NCBI GenBank assembly: GCA_002256205.1
Contig: NKIW01000007.1
Location: 177,594-241,593, forward strand
Origin: Rhizobiales bacterium PAR1
GTDB taxonomy: Bacteria; Pseudomonadota; Alphaproteobacteria; Rhizobiales; Beijerinckiaceae
Direction of reading: 5' to 3'
Length of the DNA: 64,000 bases
Positions within the stretch are counted from its first letter, which is position 1. Every line of letters begins with the position of its first letter. Both the position numbers and the translations under genes were made by a program. This document shows positions 54,946-63,612 of the stretch, piece after piece. Below the pieces are notes generated by a model. That model worked only from the letters and a program-made list of their open reading frames with translations, was not told the origin of the DNA and searched no databases.

Positions 54946-56147
54946 CCTTCGCCCCGCTCAAAGGCGTCCGCATTCTTGACCTGACAAGTGTCGTGGTCGG
55001 CCCGGTGGCGACATGGCGGCTTGGCCAATATGGTGCGGAAGTCATCAAGCTCGAAAGCCCCGAAGGCGATTTGATGCGCGGGCTAGGAGGGATTTCGCCA
55101 ACCGGGCAGCACTCTGGCGCTTATCTCCATCTCAATCGCGGCAAGCGAAACGTGTGCCTCGACCTCAAGAAGCCGTCAGCGCGCCGGATCGTCGATCAAC
55201 TCATTGCCTCGGCGGATGTGATCATCGCGAACATGCGCCCGCAGGCGCTCGAACGCCTCGGACTCGACGCCAATACAATCCGGGCCCAATACCCTGCCAA
55301 GGTCTATTGCCTTATCACCGGCTACGGCACGGATGGCCCTTACGCCGGACAACCCACCTACGACAGCGTGGTGCAAGGCGTTACGGGCATGGCTGGGCTG
55401 ATGCTAGCCCGCGACGGAGCGCCGGCCTATGTGCCTATGCTGATCTGCGACCATGTTGTCGGCGAGATCACTGCCGGCGCGGTATTGGCTGCCGTCCTTC
55501 AGGCAAAAACGACTGGCGTCGGCGCGAGCATCGAGGTTCCGATGTTCGAGACCATGGCGACGTTCGTGCTTCAAGAACATCTTGCACAACAGAGTTTTGA
55601 ACCAGCCGTTGGGCCCTTGGGCGACCTGCGCCTTCTCAGCCCCCATAACAAGCCTGTCAGAACTGCCGACGGCTGGATCTCGTTCACGATCAATACCGAT
55701 CCGCAAGTCCGAGCCTTTCTTGAGGCGACCAATCGCGCTGACCTCGCCGATGATCCGCGTTTCTCATCGGTTGCGGCACGCGCGAAAAACGTCGGCGCAT
55801 GGTTCGCGATCCGGGGGGCGCCGCTGACGTCCGGAACAACAGCGGTATGGCTGGCCATTTTCCAGGCTGCCGATATCGCAGCCATGCCCTGCCATACGCT
55901 GGAAACCCTGCGCGAGGATCCGCATCTCGCCGCGGTTGGCTTCTTTCAGCACGAACAGCACCCGACCGAAGGCGCGACAATCGCTTTGCAACCGTCGATC
56001 ACGTTCGACGGCCTCCGTCCCGCATCCGGTACCCCCTCACAGCCGAAAGGCTGGGAAACGCGCGCCGTTATGGAGGAACTGAGGATGACCCACGACGACA
56101 TCAATGCGCTGGTTGCTGAAGGCGCCGCGCGGGAAGCCCTGCGATGA
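54942..56147 (+). CDS. CaiB/BaiF family (class III) CoA-transferase
   Basis: A 401-residue class III CoA-transferase. It begins APLKGVRILDLTSVVVGPVATWRLGQYGAEVIKLE, the family N-terminus, has RGKRNVCLDLKK, and carries the expected catalytic aspartate as Asp170 in LICDHVVGEITAGAVL. It would move CoA from a donor such as succinyl-CoA to the unknown acid. It overlaps both neighbours by 4 bases (ATGA), so the three genes are translated together. Confidence 0.9.
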   Translation: MTFAPLKGVRILDLTSVVVGPVATWRLGQYGAEVIKLESPEGDLMRGLGGISPTGQHSGAYLHLNRGKRNVCLDLKKPSARRIVDQLIASADVIIANMRPQALERLGLDANTIRAQYPAKVYCLITGYGTDGPYAGQPTYDSVVQGVTGMAGLMLARDGAPAYVPMLICDHVVGEITAGAVLAAVLQAKTTGVGASIEVPMFETMATFVLQEHLAQQSFEPAVGPLGDLRLLSPHNKPVRTADGWISFTINTDPQVRAFLEATNRADLADDPRFSSVAARAKNVGAWFAIRGAPLTSGTTAVWLAIFQAADIAAMPCHTLETLREDPHLAAVGFFQHEQHPTEGATIALQPSITFDGLRPASGTPSQPKGWETRAVMEELRMTHDDINALVAEGAAREALR

Positions 56148-56959
56148 CCACAGAATTCACGCTCGCGTCTAACGAAGGCCCGCCAATGTTGCTTGAGAAC
56201 AAGGTCTGCATGATCGTTGGAGCTGCCTCGCTCCGAGGGATTGGCTATGCAACCGCCCAGCTATTCGCACAGCATGGCGCCAAACTGGCCGTTGTTGATA
56301 TATCTATCAACGACACGGTAACCGGTGAAATCCGCCGCTCCATCGCTAAGAGCATCGGCCGTGATCCCCACATGATCGGGCTAAAGTGCGACATTCAGAG
56401 TGCCGCCGACTGCGCAAGTGCCATCAGCGAGACGGTCGAGACTTTCGGAACGCTGGACTGCCTTGTCAATTGCGCGGGCATTGTCCGGGCGACACCTATG
56501 CTCTCCATCGCGGAAGCCGAATATGACCTGATGTTAGGTGTCAACCTCAAGGGCAGCTTCAATATCTGCAAGAGCGCGCTGGAGGTCTTCAAACCACGTG
56601 GCAAAGGCTCGATCATCAATCTCGCGTCGGTCGCGGCCCAGCGCGGAGGTGGCCTCGTTGGCGGTGCGCATTACGCAGCATCGAAGGGCGGCGTCGTCAG
56701 TCTGACGCGCACGATTGCGCGCGAGTTCGGGCCGAGCGGCATCCGGGCGAATGTCATATGCCCCTCGATGATCGAGACCAGCATGCTCGACGGCAATCTA
56801 AGCCCCGAGAAATTCAACGAGATCGTCGCCAGCGTGCCGCTGCAACGCGCCGGCCTTCCTGCTGATGTCGCAGGTGCCTGCCTTTTCCTCGCTTCCGAAC
56901 TCTCGGCCTACATCACCGGCACCACGCTCGACGTTAATGGCGGCAGCCATATCCACTAG
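56144..56959 (+). CDS. Short-chain dehydrogenase/reductase
   Basis: A 271-residue classical SDR. The cofactor region is VGAASLRGIGYATAQLF, with an insertion in the glycine motif. NCAGIVRA, Ser in NLASVAAQRG and Tyr/Lys in HYAASKGGVVSL follow. It ends ITGTTLDVNGGSHIH. It probably oxidises the hydroxyacyl product of the dehydratase gene two upstream. ATG 56144 overlaps the previous stop; ATG 56186 is an alternative that removes a non-conserved leader. Confidence 0.86.
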   Translation: MTTEFTLASNEGPPMLLENKVCMIVGAASLRGIGYATAQLFAQHGAKLAVVDISINDTVTGEIRRSIAKSIGRDPHMIGLKCDIQSAADCASAISETVETFGTLDCLVNCAGIVRATPMLSIAEAEYDLMLGVNLKGSFNICKSALEVFKPRGKGSIINLASVAAQRGGGLVGGAHYAASKGGVVSLTRTIAREFGPSGIRANVICPSMIETSMLDGNLSPEKFNEIVASVPLQRAGLPADVAGACLFLASELSAYITGTTLDVNGGSHIH

Positions 56960-57037
56960 CGCACCTCCGGCACCACGGCCGGGAATGCGGTTTGAACGCC
57001 CGTAGACTGAACAAGAACACCAAAGGAGGGACGACCC

Positions 57038-58147
57038 ATGAAAACGACAGACAGACGTAAATTTCTCACGACGGCCGCCACCAGCGGCGCGGCAGTTGCC
57101 GCGGCGGGCGTGACCTCGCCAGCCCTCGCACAATCCGCGCCGGAAGTCAGCTGGCGCCTGACAGCAAGCTGGCCGAAGTCGCTGGATACGATCTTTGGCG
57201 CGGTTGAGTTCATGGCCAAGCGAGTAGCCGAAATAAGTGACAACAAGTTCAAGATCCAGGTCTTTGCGGCCGGTGAAATCGTCCCCGGACTTCAGGCACT
57301 CGATGCCGTCGAGAATGGCACGGTCGAATGCTGCCACACCTCGCCATTTTACTACTATGGAAAGAACCCGACGTTCGCCTTCGGGACCGACATTCCGTTC
57401 GGCATGAACGCTCGCATGCGCAACGCCTGGATGTATCACGGCGGTGGACTAGAACTCATGAACGAGTTCCACAAGGACTTTAATGTCACCTACCTGCCCG
57501 CCGGCAATACGAACGCCCAGATGGGCGGCTGGTTCCGCAAGGAAATCAAGACAATCGAGGACCTGAAGGGCCTAAAGTTCCGCATCGGTGGCCTGGCTGG
57601 CACCATCATGTCCAAGTTGGGCGTTGTCCCGCAGCAGATTGCGGGTGGTGATATCTACACTTCGCTCGAGCGCGGAACACTCGATGCGGCAGAATGGGTC
57701 GGCCCCTATGACGACGAGAAGCTCGGCTTCGCTAAGGTTGCCAAGTATTACTACTATCCCGGCTGGTGGGAGGTCGGGCCGACCGTTGGCGTTTTTGTCA
57801 ATCTCGAGAAGTGGGCATCGCTCCCGCCCGCATACAAGGCGATGCTTCAGGTCGCCGCGGCAGAGGCCAACCAGTGGATGTCCGCGAAGTACGACTCGCT
57901 CAATCCTCCTGCCCTCAAGCGGTTGATTGCAGCGGGAGCGCAACTCAGAGCATTCCCGCCGGACGTGATCGAAGCATGCTGGAAATCGACTAACGAGATA
58001 CTTGAGGATACTGCGAACAAGAACCCGAAATTCAAGAAAATTTACGATCACTTCATCGCCTTCAGGAATGATCAGTATCTCTACACGCAGGTCGCGGACC
58101 TTGCGATGGATACCTACATGGTCCGGTTGCGCGCGCAACAGAAGTAA
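57038..58147 (+). CDS. TRAP transporter solute-binding protein (DctP family), orphan
   Basis: A 369-residue periplasmic receptor with Tat signal (DRRKFLTTAATSGAAVAAAG). Typical TRAP features are KRVAEISDNKFKIQVFAAGE, the carboxylate-binding arginine in LKGLKFRIGGLAG and the loop ERGTLDAAEWVGPYDD. The sequence resembles the TakP-like group that binds 2-oxo acids. No DctQ or DctM membrane genes are in the window, so the receptor must use a distant transporter or a different role. GGAGGG precedes the ATG. Confidence 0.88.
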   Translation: MKTTDRRKFLTTAATSGAAVAAAGVTSPALAQSAPEVSWRLTASWPKSLDTIFGAVEFMAKRVAEISDNKFKIQVFAAGEIVPGLQALDAVENGTVECCHTSPFYYYGKNPTFAFGTDIPFGMNARMRNAWMYHGGGLELMNEFHKDFNVTYLPAGNTNAQMGGWFRKEIKTIEDLKGLKFRIGGLAGTIMSKLGVVPQQIAGGDIYTSLERGTLDAAEWVGPYDDEKLGFAKVAKYYYYPGWWEVGPTVGVFVNLEKWASLPPAYKAMLQVAAAEANQWMSAKYDSLNPPALKRLIAAGAQLRAFPPDVIEACWKSTNEILEDTANKNPKFKKIYDHFIAFRNDQYLYTQVADLAMDTYMVRLRAQQK

Positions 58148-58160
58148 GCCTTCTGCTGAA

Positions 58161-58194
58161 GCCTGCCGCGTTGATTGCAAGCAGCGTGGCAGGC
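58161..58194 (+). terminator. Stem-loop after the TRAP receptor gene
   Basis: Ten-base arms GCCTGCCGCG / CGTGGCAGGC with one G-U pair and a 14-base loop, 13 bases past the receptor stop. There is no T-run; it may be a partial terminator before the dehydrogenase gene. Confidence 0.5.
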
Positions 58195-58310
58195 CTTGCT
58201 GGTCTATCTGTCACCTCTCGCGACAATCACATTGCTGCGGACCGATCCATTTGGGGAGGGCAACGCTCAGCATCACGTGCTGGTTGAAGTCCGGTTTCTG
58301 GAGATCTGCC

Positions 58311-59192
58311 TTGATAAATACGATCGGTTTCATTGGCGTTGGCAACATGGGTAGCCGCATGGCGAACCGCCTTGCAGCGGCTGGGCATGATGTGACCGTT
58401 TGCGATGCTTATGCGCCGGCTCTCCAGCCCTTTGTAGCCAGAGGCATCCAGTCATCGACAAAACCCATCGATGTCGCCCGCAAAGATATCGTGATCCTAA
58501 TGGTTGCCGATGACGACCAACTGCTGGCGGTGGTATCGGGCGAGCATGGACTGATCTCGGGCATCGACCCCGAGATGCCGCCGCTCTTGCTGATCATGAG
58601 TACGGGCCTGCCCAGGACCATGGAAGCGGTGCGTCAAGCTGTCACCCTCCTTGGCGTCCGTGTCATCGAAGCCCCTGTCAGTGGCGGTGTTGGTGGAGCG
58701 GAACGGGGCACATTGTCGATCATGATGGGTGGCGAGCAGGCTGATATCGACGAGGCCATGCCGATCGTCAACGTTCTCGGGAACAATGTGTTCCGATGTG
58801 GAGCCTTTGGGAGCGCCCAGACGGTCAAACTGATTAATAACATGATTGGGCTGGCTAATCTCTATGTCAGCGCCGAGGCATTCGAGATCGCCCGGAAATC
58901 CGGGGTGGATCTCTTGCTGTTGGGAACTATCCTCGAAGCCAGCACTGGCCGGAACTTTGTCTCCCGCGACATCAAGACCTCGTGCTTCCAGTATGCAAAC
59001 TGGGCGAGTTCGCCGGAGGCCTTCGACGATCTGTCGCGGATTGTCCGGAAGGACATGAAGCTCGCAGTCTCGCTTGCTGAGGATCTCGGGATCGATGCAG
59101 GAGTTCTCAAGACAATCGCCAACGTGCTCGGCGATACCTCGCCTCGGGTTTTCGAGCGATGGAACGCGCTTGGCAGACTGTCCTTCAAATAA
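58311..59192 (+). CDS. 3-hydroxyisobutyrate dehydrogenase-family protein
   Basis: A 293-residue beta-hydroxyacid dehydrogenase. The cofactor motif FIGVGNMGSRMA covers residues 8-19, the substrate stretch EAPVSGGVGGAERG lies near 120-133, and the catalytic lysine is Lys173 in VKLINNMIG. A TTG at 58311 is the likely start because GGAG sits 7 bases upstream and no good ATG precedes the cofactor fold. It is the last gene before the defense-like region. The substrate is a short hydroxy acid, not identified. Confidence 0.85.
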   Translation: MINTIGFIGVGNMGSRMANRLAAAGHDVTVCDAYAPALQPFVARGIQSSTKPIDVARKDIVILMVADDDQLLAVVSGEHGLISGIDPEMPPLLLIMSTGLPRTMEAVRQAVTLLGVRVIEAPVSGGVGGAERGTLSIMMGGEQADIDEAMPIVNVLGNNVFRCGAFGSAQTVKLINNMIGLANLYVSAEAFEIARKSGVDLLLLGTILEASTGRNFVSRDIKTSCFQYANWASSPEAFDDLSRIVRKDMKLAVSLAEDLGIDAGVLKTIANVLGDTSPRVFERWNALGRLSFK

Positions 59193-59436
59193 TAAGGGCC
59201 CGGCCCCGGCACAACGACGGAAGTTATCCTGGAGCTAAATGAAGACCATCAGCCAAGCCGATTGGCACCGGTGGTCCGTGTTAGTCAAAGCCTTGTACGT
59301 CTGGTTCGCGCCCCAAGGCGGACAAATGGCCAGCGGTGGCGTTGACAGAAAAGCAGACATACTTTTGTCAGACGCGGCATTTCCCATTTTGCACATTACA
59401 CGTAGTTGGCCACGGAAACGTGTTGCTGCGATTTCC

Positions 59437-60576
59437 CTATTCGAAAAGGGTAAACCCTGGAACAATTTCGTCATGGGCGATGTCGTAGACCACTGCGACC
59501 GAATGCCTTGCGCGGGTCAACGCGACATAAAGTTTAGCGCGGGTCTCGGCCTTCAACGCCGATTGGGAATTCTTCAGCCAGTCCATCATTTCTTTTGTCG
59601 GATAGACAATGACGCGGTCAAAACCCAGGCCCTTTGACCGTCCAAACGTTAACGCTGGCAGATCGGCAGGTGCGATCTTGACGGACGAGCTCCATCGGAG
59701 CTGCACAGGTCTCCTCGTCTCGATATAACGGGGCAGATCCCTTCGCTGGACGATGAAGAGACCCGCATCATCAGGGACGGGCTGCCTGCACTCGGCGCAT
59801 TTACATGCAGTTGCAGCCGCCAATTTCGGATAGAGCTTCGACGATAGTTCGCAGATAGCGGTGCTATTGCGATGCGATGTCATGAGGCTGGCCACGTCAA
59901 TATCGCACGTGACCTTTCGGGGAAGTTCTGCCCGAACGAAGTCGGCAATGCCGCCATCCCTGTACTTTTTGAGGCGAGTTTCCAGATGGGTGACATAGGT
60001 TACCTGTCGGGGATCGCCAACCATAACTACGTTGGAGGGGCTCCTGAAGAGAGCCGTCAGAATGTCGAGGTCGTGGCCTGCAAGGTCCTGTACTTCATCC
60101 ACGAGAATCAAAGGAAAAATACGGGAAAGCCGTTCGATAACGGCGCCATCTGCTGCCTCGTTGCATCGCATCACCAGCCTCGCCAGTTTGTCCGAATAGA
60201 CGCGATTTCGACGGTCGAAATAGCAGCGTTGGAAATCTTCTTCACCCCAGTACATAGGGCGGCCTTGCCGGTCGCGACCGCGAGATCCGGATTTCTCCGA
60301 AACCAGAAGCATGCCGGCAACTTCCCAATCGAACAGCTTGCCTTGGAAGGGCTTGACGCCGTGCTCTATCAGCAGACTGAACCAGGTCTGGATATGCACG
60401 TTAGCGGGAACCGAGCCATGGATTTCGAAAAATTTGCGCCGGATCTCTTCTTCGTTCGATTCCGTGTAGGTGGTGATAAGGACCCGTTTTTCTTCGACCG
60501 CAAGCGCCTGCCTGACGAGGTAGGTGGTCTTTCCCGATCCTGCCGCAGCAATGATGAGCTTATTCGGCCCCATCAT
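59437..60576 (-). CDS. gajB: Gabija-like UvrD-type helicase (GajB)
   Basis: A 379-residue superfamily 1 helicase. Walker A AAAGSGKTT is at residues 10-18, Walker B DEVQD at 160-164, motif III VMVGDPRQ near 185, and the late motif LYVALTRARHS at 349-359. A CKCAEC cysteine cluster at 258-263 could bind metal. The ATG at 60576 overlaps the gajA stop (ATGA). Pairing with an OLD-like nuclease gene defines the Gabija layout. It is shorter than the roughly 490 residues of the best-known GajB. Confidence 0.8.
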   Translation of the reverse strand: MMGPNKLIIAAAGSGKTTYLVRQALAVEEKRVLITTYTESNEEEIRRKFFEIHGSVPANVHIQTWFSLLIEHGVKPFQGKLFDWEVAGMLLVSEKSGSRGRDRQGRPMYWGEEDFQRCYFDRRNRVYSDKLARLVMRCNEAADGAVIERLSRIFPLILVDEVQDLAGHDLDILTALFRSPSNVVMVGDPRQVTYVTHLETRLKKYRDGGIADFVRAELPRKVTCDIDVASLMTSHRNSTAICELSSKLYPKLAAATACKCAECRQPVPDDAGLFIVQRRDLPRYIETRRPVQLRWSSSVKIAPADLPALTFGRSKGLGFDRVIVYPTKEMMDWLKNSQSALKAETRAKLYVALTRARHSVAVVYDIAHDEIVPGFTLFE

Positions 60577-62204
60577 TTGGCGATCGCATCCAGAATGTAT
60601 TTTGGATAATTGATTTTCGTGTTGGCCGAAAAAATTGCTAGTGCGCACTCGGTCTTGTTGGTCTTCATGTAACGATGAAGGTTATCAAGATCGTGCTTGG
60701 TACCGAACAGCGTGTTGAATGTCTCGACGCTATTCGATTTGACCAGTTTCGGCTCGAGGGTGTTGTAGTTGAAGGGCTTGCCGCCAAGAACTAAATCGCC
60801 CTGATCCACTAAGGGATCATAGCAGACTTTGATATGATCGACGTCCTTGTATTTGGCGTACTTCTTTTCAAGCGCAGCAATATCGCCGTCATTGTCGGTC
60901 GCAACCACGACCGGGATTTTCAGCGCCACCGCCAGTTCAAGAAAACGGAGGAACGAAAGCCCGACCGAGATGACGTCAATCTCGTCGTCGATCGGCAGTT
61001 TTCCGCCGTTAGCATCCATGTAGGCCCGTTGGACGACCAGTTCATCCGCATCGCCCTCTACTAGGATCGACTTCTGCGAAAGCACAAGACGCAGGGTGTC
61101 GTAACCAGGCAACTTATGGAAGAAGTCGCTCGCGTCCAGATCCTTGATCCGCGTGACCTTCGCTTCCCGCAACAGTATCAAATGGTCTAGTCCGAGTTTG
61201 TTCGCGACGAAGCTACTATGCGTGGTCATAATGACTTGCTTGCCGCTCTTGTCGGTGCTGATATCGCTTATGAGCTGGTTGAGCTTCGAGTGCGACAGGT
61301 GGTTTTCCGGCTCTTCGATCAGCAGTACGGTCGCTTCGCGGTTCTTCTTGCTGCTCAGCGCGAGGCGCGTCTTGACGATGCACTGCTCACCCTTCCCGAC
61401 ATAGTGGAAAGGGACATCCTCGATATACGTCATGAGGCTGTTTTCCCAGGCATTGTGGGACGACATATCGACCGAAATGCTGACCTTTTTCCGACTAATC
61501 TTCGCCGCTTCCGCCAACTTTTCATTGATGGCGCCGACATTGCCATCGGCCTTAAAGGCGTCTTTCAGCTTGCGATGGGCTTGGGATATCGCAACACGTT
61601 CCTTGTCGTCGAGAAACTCCTTGACGATCCGGGAAATGTACATATCCGAACCGCTTTGAACGCGTGTGCTTGTAGAATCGATGAGGGCCGACTTGATAGG
61701 AATCGTGCGGGCCACCGCCGGTTGGCGGGAGAATTCCGACCATTGCACCTGATAGAATTCCAAGGGTATTGAGTTGATCTCCTGGTTCTTCAGCAGCTCG
61801 GAATAGGCACCGTCATATTTCCTATCGAACTCGATTGAGAAGAGGAGGCCCCGAGCCTTGTCGTTCTTCTCGGAATTCCCGTTTCCGCGCAGGTCTTCCA
61901 ACGCATCGCCATCACCACCGAGAAACAGCTCGATCTGGATCTCCGGCGGGTCGAGAGGTTTTTTCGCGGCGATGCTGTCCAGATACGCCCGCTCGACCTT
62001 CCGGTTAAAAAGATAGGGAGACAGTTCGTTGCGCAGGTATTTCCCGTTCAGCATACCCGTAAGGCATAGATGGATAGCTTCGAGTAGTGTGGATTTCCCG
62101 GCCTCATTGTTGCCAACAATGATGTTGACGCCCTGATTAAAATCGACCTCGAACCAATCTTTGAAGCATTTGAAATTCTTAATTTTGACCTTCTGGATAT
62201 ACAT
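60573..62204 (-). CDS. gajA: Gabija-like OLD-family ATPase/TOPRIM endonuclease (GajA)
   Basis: A 543-residue protein with an ABC-type ATPase domain (Walker A GNNEAGKST at 31-39, Walker B VLLIEEPE at 293-300) and a C-terminal TOPRIM nuclease domain (Glu383 in LVEGDADE, then ATDNDGD at 435-441). GajA proteins nick phage DNA when nucleotide levels fall. Size and order with the helicase gene fit Gabija. Start 62204 has GGGGTGAG upstream. Base composition is lower in GC than that of the catabolic genes. Confidence 0.85.
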   Translation of the reverse strand: MYIQKVKIKNFKCFKDWFEVDFNQGVNIIVGNNEAGKSTLLEAIHLCLTGMLNGKYLRNELSPYLFNRKVERAYLDSIAAKKPLDPPEIQIELFLGGDGDALEDLRGNGNSEKNDKARGLLFSIEFDRKYDGAYSELLKNQEINSIPLEFYQVQWSEFSRQPAVARTIPIKSALIDSTSTRVQSGSDMYISRIVKEFLDDKERVAISQAHRKLKDAFKADGNVGAINEKLAEAAKISRKKVSISVDMSSHNAWENSLMTYIEDVPFHYVGKGEQCIVKTRLALSSKKNREATVLLIEEPENHLSHSKLNQLISDISTDKSGKQVIMTTHSSFVANKLGLDHLILLREAKVTRIKDLDASDFFHKLPGYDTLRLVLSQKSILVEGDADELVVQRAYMDANGGKLPIDDEIDVISVGLSFLRFLELAVALKIPVVVATDNDGDIAALEKKYAKYKDVDHIKVCYDPLVDQGDLVLGGKPFNYNTLEPKLVKSNSVETFNTLFGTKHDLDNLHRYMKTNKTECALAIFSANTKINYPKYILDAIAK

Positions 62205-62573
62205 CGCTCACCCCATCTCCCGCGAAGCAACCATAGCTTGTTCCGAAAAGATCGGCGAGCCAGAATGAGTGATTGTTGGACATCGGTCACGACCGGCCTG
62301 ACGTCAGAACATGCCGATGTCCTCATATTCCATGGGGTGGCATTGCCGACGTTGGGCAGAAACGAGATTGCAGCACCAGATGCTTGCAGGTCCGATCTCG
62401 TCTTTCTCCGCCCCAACTTCGGACAGACCGCTTCCGGCCCCCTAGCTGGCGGCAATGCGACCCATTATTGTCGTTCGCGATACCAAAGCGTGAGACCAAA
62501 ACCGGACGTTCCAAGCGTCTAGAAAGCCAAGGGCGATTCATCCCACTCATTGAGTTTTATTCATCCATCTAAA

Positions 62574-62606
62574 AAAATGCGCGAGATAACCTATCTGGCG
62601 CATTTT
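62574..62606. repeat. Palindrome copy 1 (GCGCGAGATA family)
   Basis: Arms AAAATGCGCGAGATA / TATCTGGCGCATTTT with spacer ACC; one mismatch in fifteen pairs. It has no GTTTCG element in front, unlike copies 2-4. Confidence 0.8.
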
Positions 62607-62698
62607 GGAATTCCAGGGTGTTCTGACGGTGGTCAAAGGTGAAAGCCCCCCCCTAAAATGACACCGAAAAAGACCCCTTAAAATGGGTCAGGTAATTC

Positions 62699-62746
62699 GT
62701 TACGGCTCCGAAACATGGGGCAAAATGCGCGAGATAGGGTTATCTC
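62699..62746. repeat. Palindrome copy 2 with GTTTCG-type element
   Basis: GTTACGGCTCCGAAAC (62699-62714), a short spacer, then AAAATGCGCGAGATA and GGGT-TATCTC. Only the inner six pairs GAGATA/TATCTC are symmetric; the outer right arm has decayed. Confidence 0.7.
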
Positions 62747-62762
62747 AACCAAAATTTTTTTC

Positions 62763-62817
62763 GTTTCGGATGCGAAACACGACCCGAAATGCGCGAGATA
62801 GGGTTATCTGGCGCATT
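62763..62817. repeat. Palindrome copy 3 with GTTTCG element
   Basis: GTTTCGGATGCGAAAC (62763-62778), 8-base spacer, then AATGCGCGAGATA-GGGT-TATCTGGCGCATT (62788-62817) with one mismatch in thirteen pairs. Confidence 0.8.
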
Positions 62818-62952
62818 GCTTTTTAAGGGGGGTTGCCCGATACCTCAGTTTTTGTGCAAGCACATAAAACAGGTGGGCTCTACGAGGTTTTTTGAGACTG
62901 CGCGTCCGATGCCGGCCGCACACCCCTTAGTCGGGGCGTGGCAGTTAAATTT

Positions 62953-63008
62953 GTTTCGGGTCCGAAACATGGGTCAAAATGCGCGAGATAACCCTATCTC
63001 GCGCATTT
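62953..63008. repeat. Palindrome copy 4 with GTTTCG element, perfect
   Basis: GTTTCGGGTCCGAAAC (62953-62968) is a perfect 7-base-arm palindrome. After an 8-base spacer come arms AAATGCGCGAGATA / TATCTCGCGCATTT (62977-63008), perfect over 14 pairs with spacer ACCC. It is the best-kept member of the array. Confidence 0.85.
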
Positions 63009-63169
63009 CAAAAAATCGACTTCACTTTCTATGTCCAGAAGCTCTCCAACTGCCGAGTACCTTAGCATAAGCGGAGAAGAAACTCGCAACCGCCAATCGA
63101 GTTTTTTTCAACTGTTTAGCGCCAATCTAATTCTATTTTGCGCATCAGAAAACACCGTTTTGAGTAGTG

Positions 63170-63514
63170 TCACAAGTCCTTTGGCAAAAAAAATGGTCGC
63201 ATACCTCTGACAAAACTCAAGCTATCAAGCACGCAAATCACAGCAATTTTCCCATGCGAATTAATCAAAGCTTGGTGGCGGCGAAGCGCCCGAGGCTGTA
63301 TGAAAAATCCTAAGCGATGCCGACGACGAAGTACGGAGGGGCATTGTCGAGGTCCCACGCCGATCAGTATGTCGAAAATCTCGAACAACGTGGCTCTACG
63401 AGGCTCTTTTAAGCGAAAGAGGTAGCGCCGGGAGTTCCATACAGCCTCCGCCCCATTCCGGTCGTTCATGGCCTTAAGGAGGTAGGCAGAAGGCGGACGT
63501 TCGAAGCGTCCCAA
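63170..63514 (-). CDS. Doubtful hypothetical protein
   Basis: A 114-residue open frame, MGRFERPPSAYLLKAMNDRNG..., rich in Arg and with one hydrophobic stretch (LFEIFDILIGVG). No family, signal or clear ribosome site is recognised. It overlaps one of the 17-base near-repeats at its start. It may be a relic or a chance frame. Confidence 0.2.
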   Translation of the reverse strand: MGRFERPPSAYLLKAMNDRNGAEAVWNSRRYLFRLKEPRRATLFEIFDILIGVGPRQCPSVLRRRHRLGFFIQPRALRRHQALINSHGKIAVICVLDSLSFVRGMRPFFLPKDL

Positions 63515-63612
63515 AACTTAAGGGTGTTTCATTTTGTGCTCGGAATATCTCTGGATTGAGGCTTCCTATTCTCTTTAAAACAAGAATACTATTTGAATAA
63601 TGAGGTGTAGCG

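Larger units (their letters stand above)
62205..63612. other. AT-rich stretch of 1.4 kb carrying palindrome array, no convincing gene
   Basis: No frame here shows a known family with a ribosome site. It holds four long palindromes around GCGCGAGATA, three GTTTCG/CGAAAC elements, runs of A and T, and a 17-base near-repeat CGGACGTTC(C/G)AAGCGTC at 62503-62519 and 63494-63510. A 114-residue minus-strand frame at 63170-63514 is the only longer possibility. It lies between gajA and a truncated defense gene. Confidence 0.6.

Noticed and set aside
59239..59637. 132-codon plus-strand frame antisense to the end of gajB
   Set aside because: Its second half is the mirror of gajB; the first 60 codons lack any family resemblance, and the ribosome site is weak.
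62238..62572. Short frames upstream of gajA on both strands
   Set aside because: Overlapping frames in all phases with no ribosome site or conserved motif; treated as non-coding leader.
62763..62968. Canonical ParB parS sites in the palindrome region
   Set aside because: The GTTTC/GAAAC arms are six bases apart, not four as in parS, and no parAB genes are in view.
62574..63008. CRISPR array
   Set aside because: Repeats are long palindromes at uneven distances (about 65-190 bases) with no uniform spacers and no cas genes.
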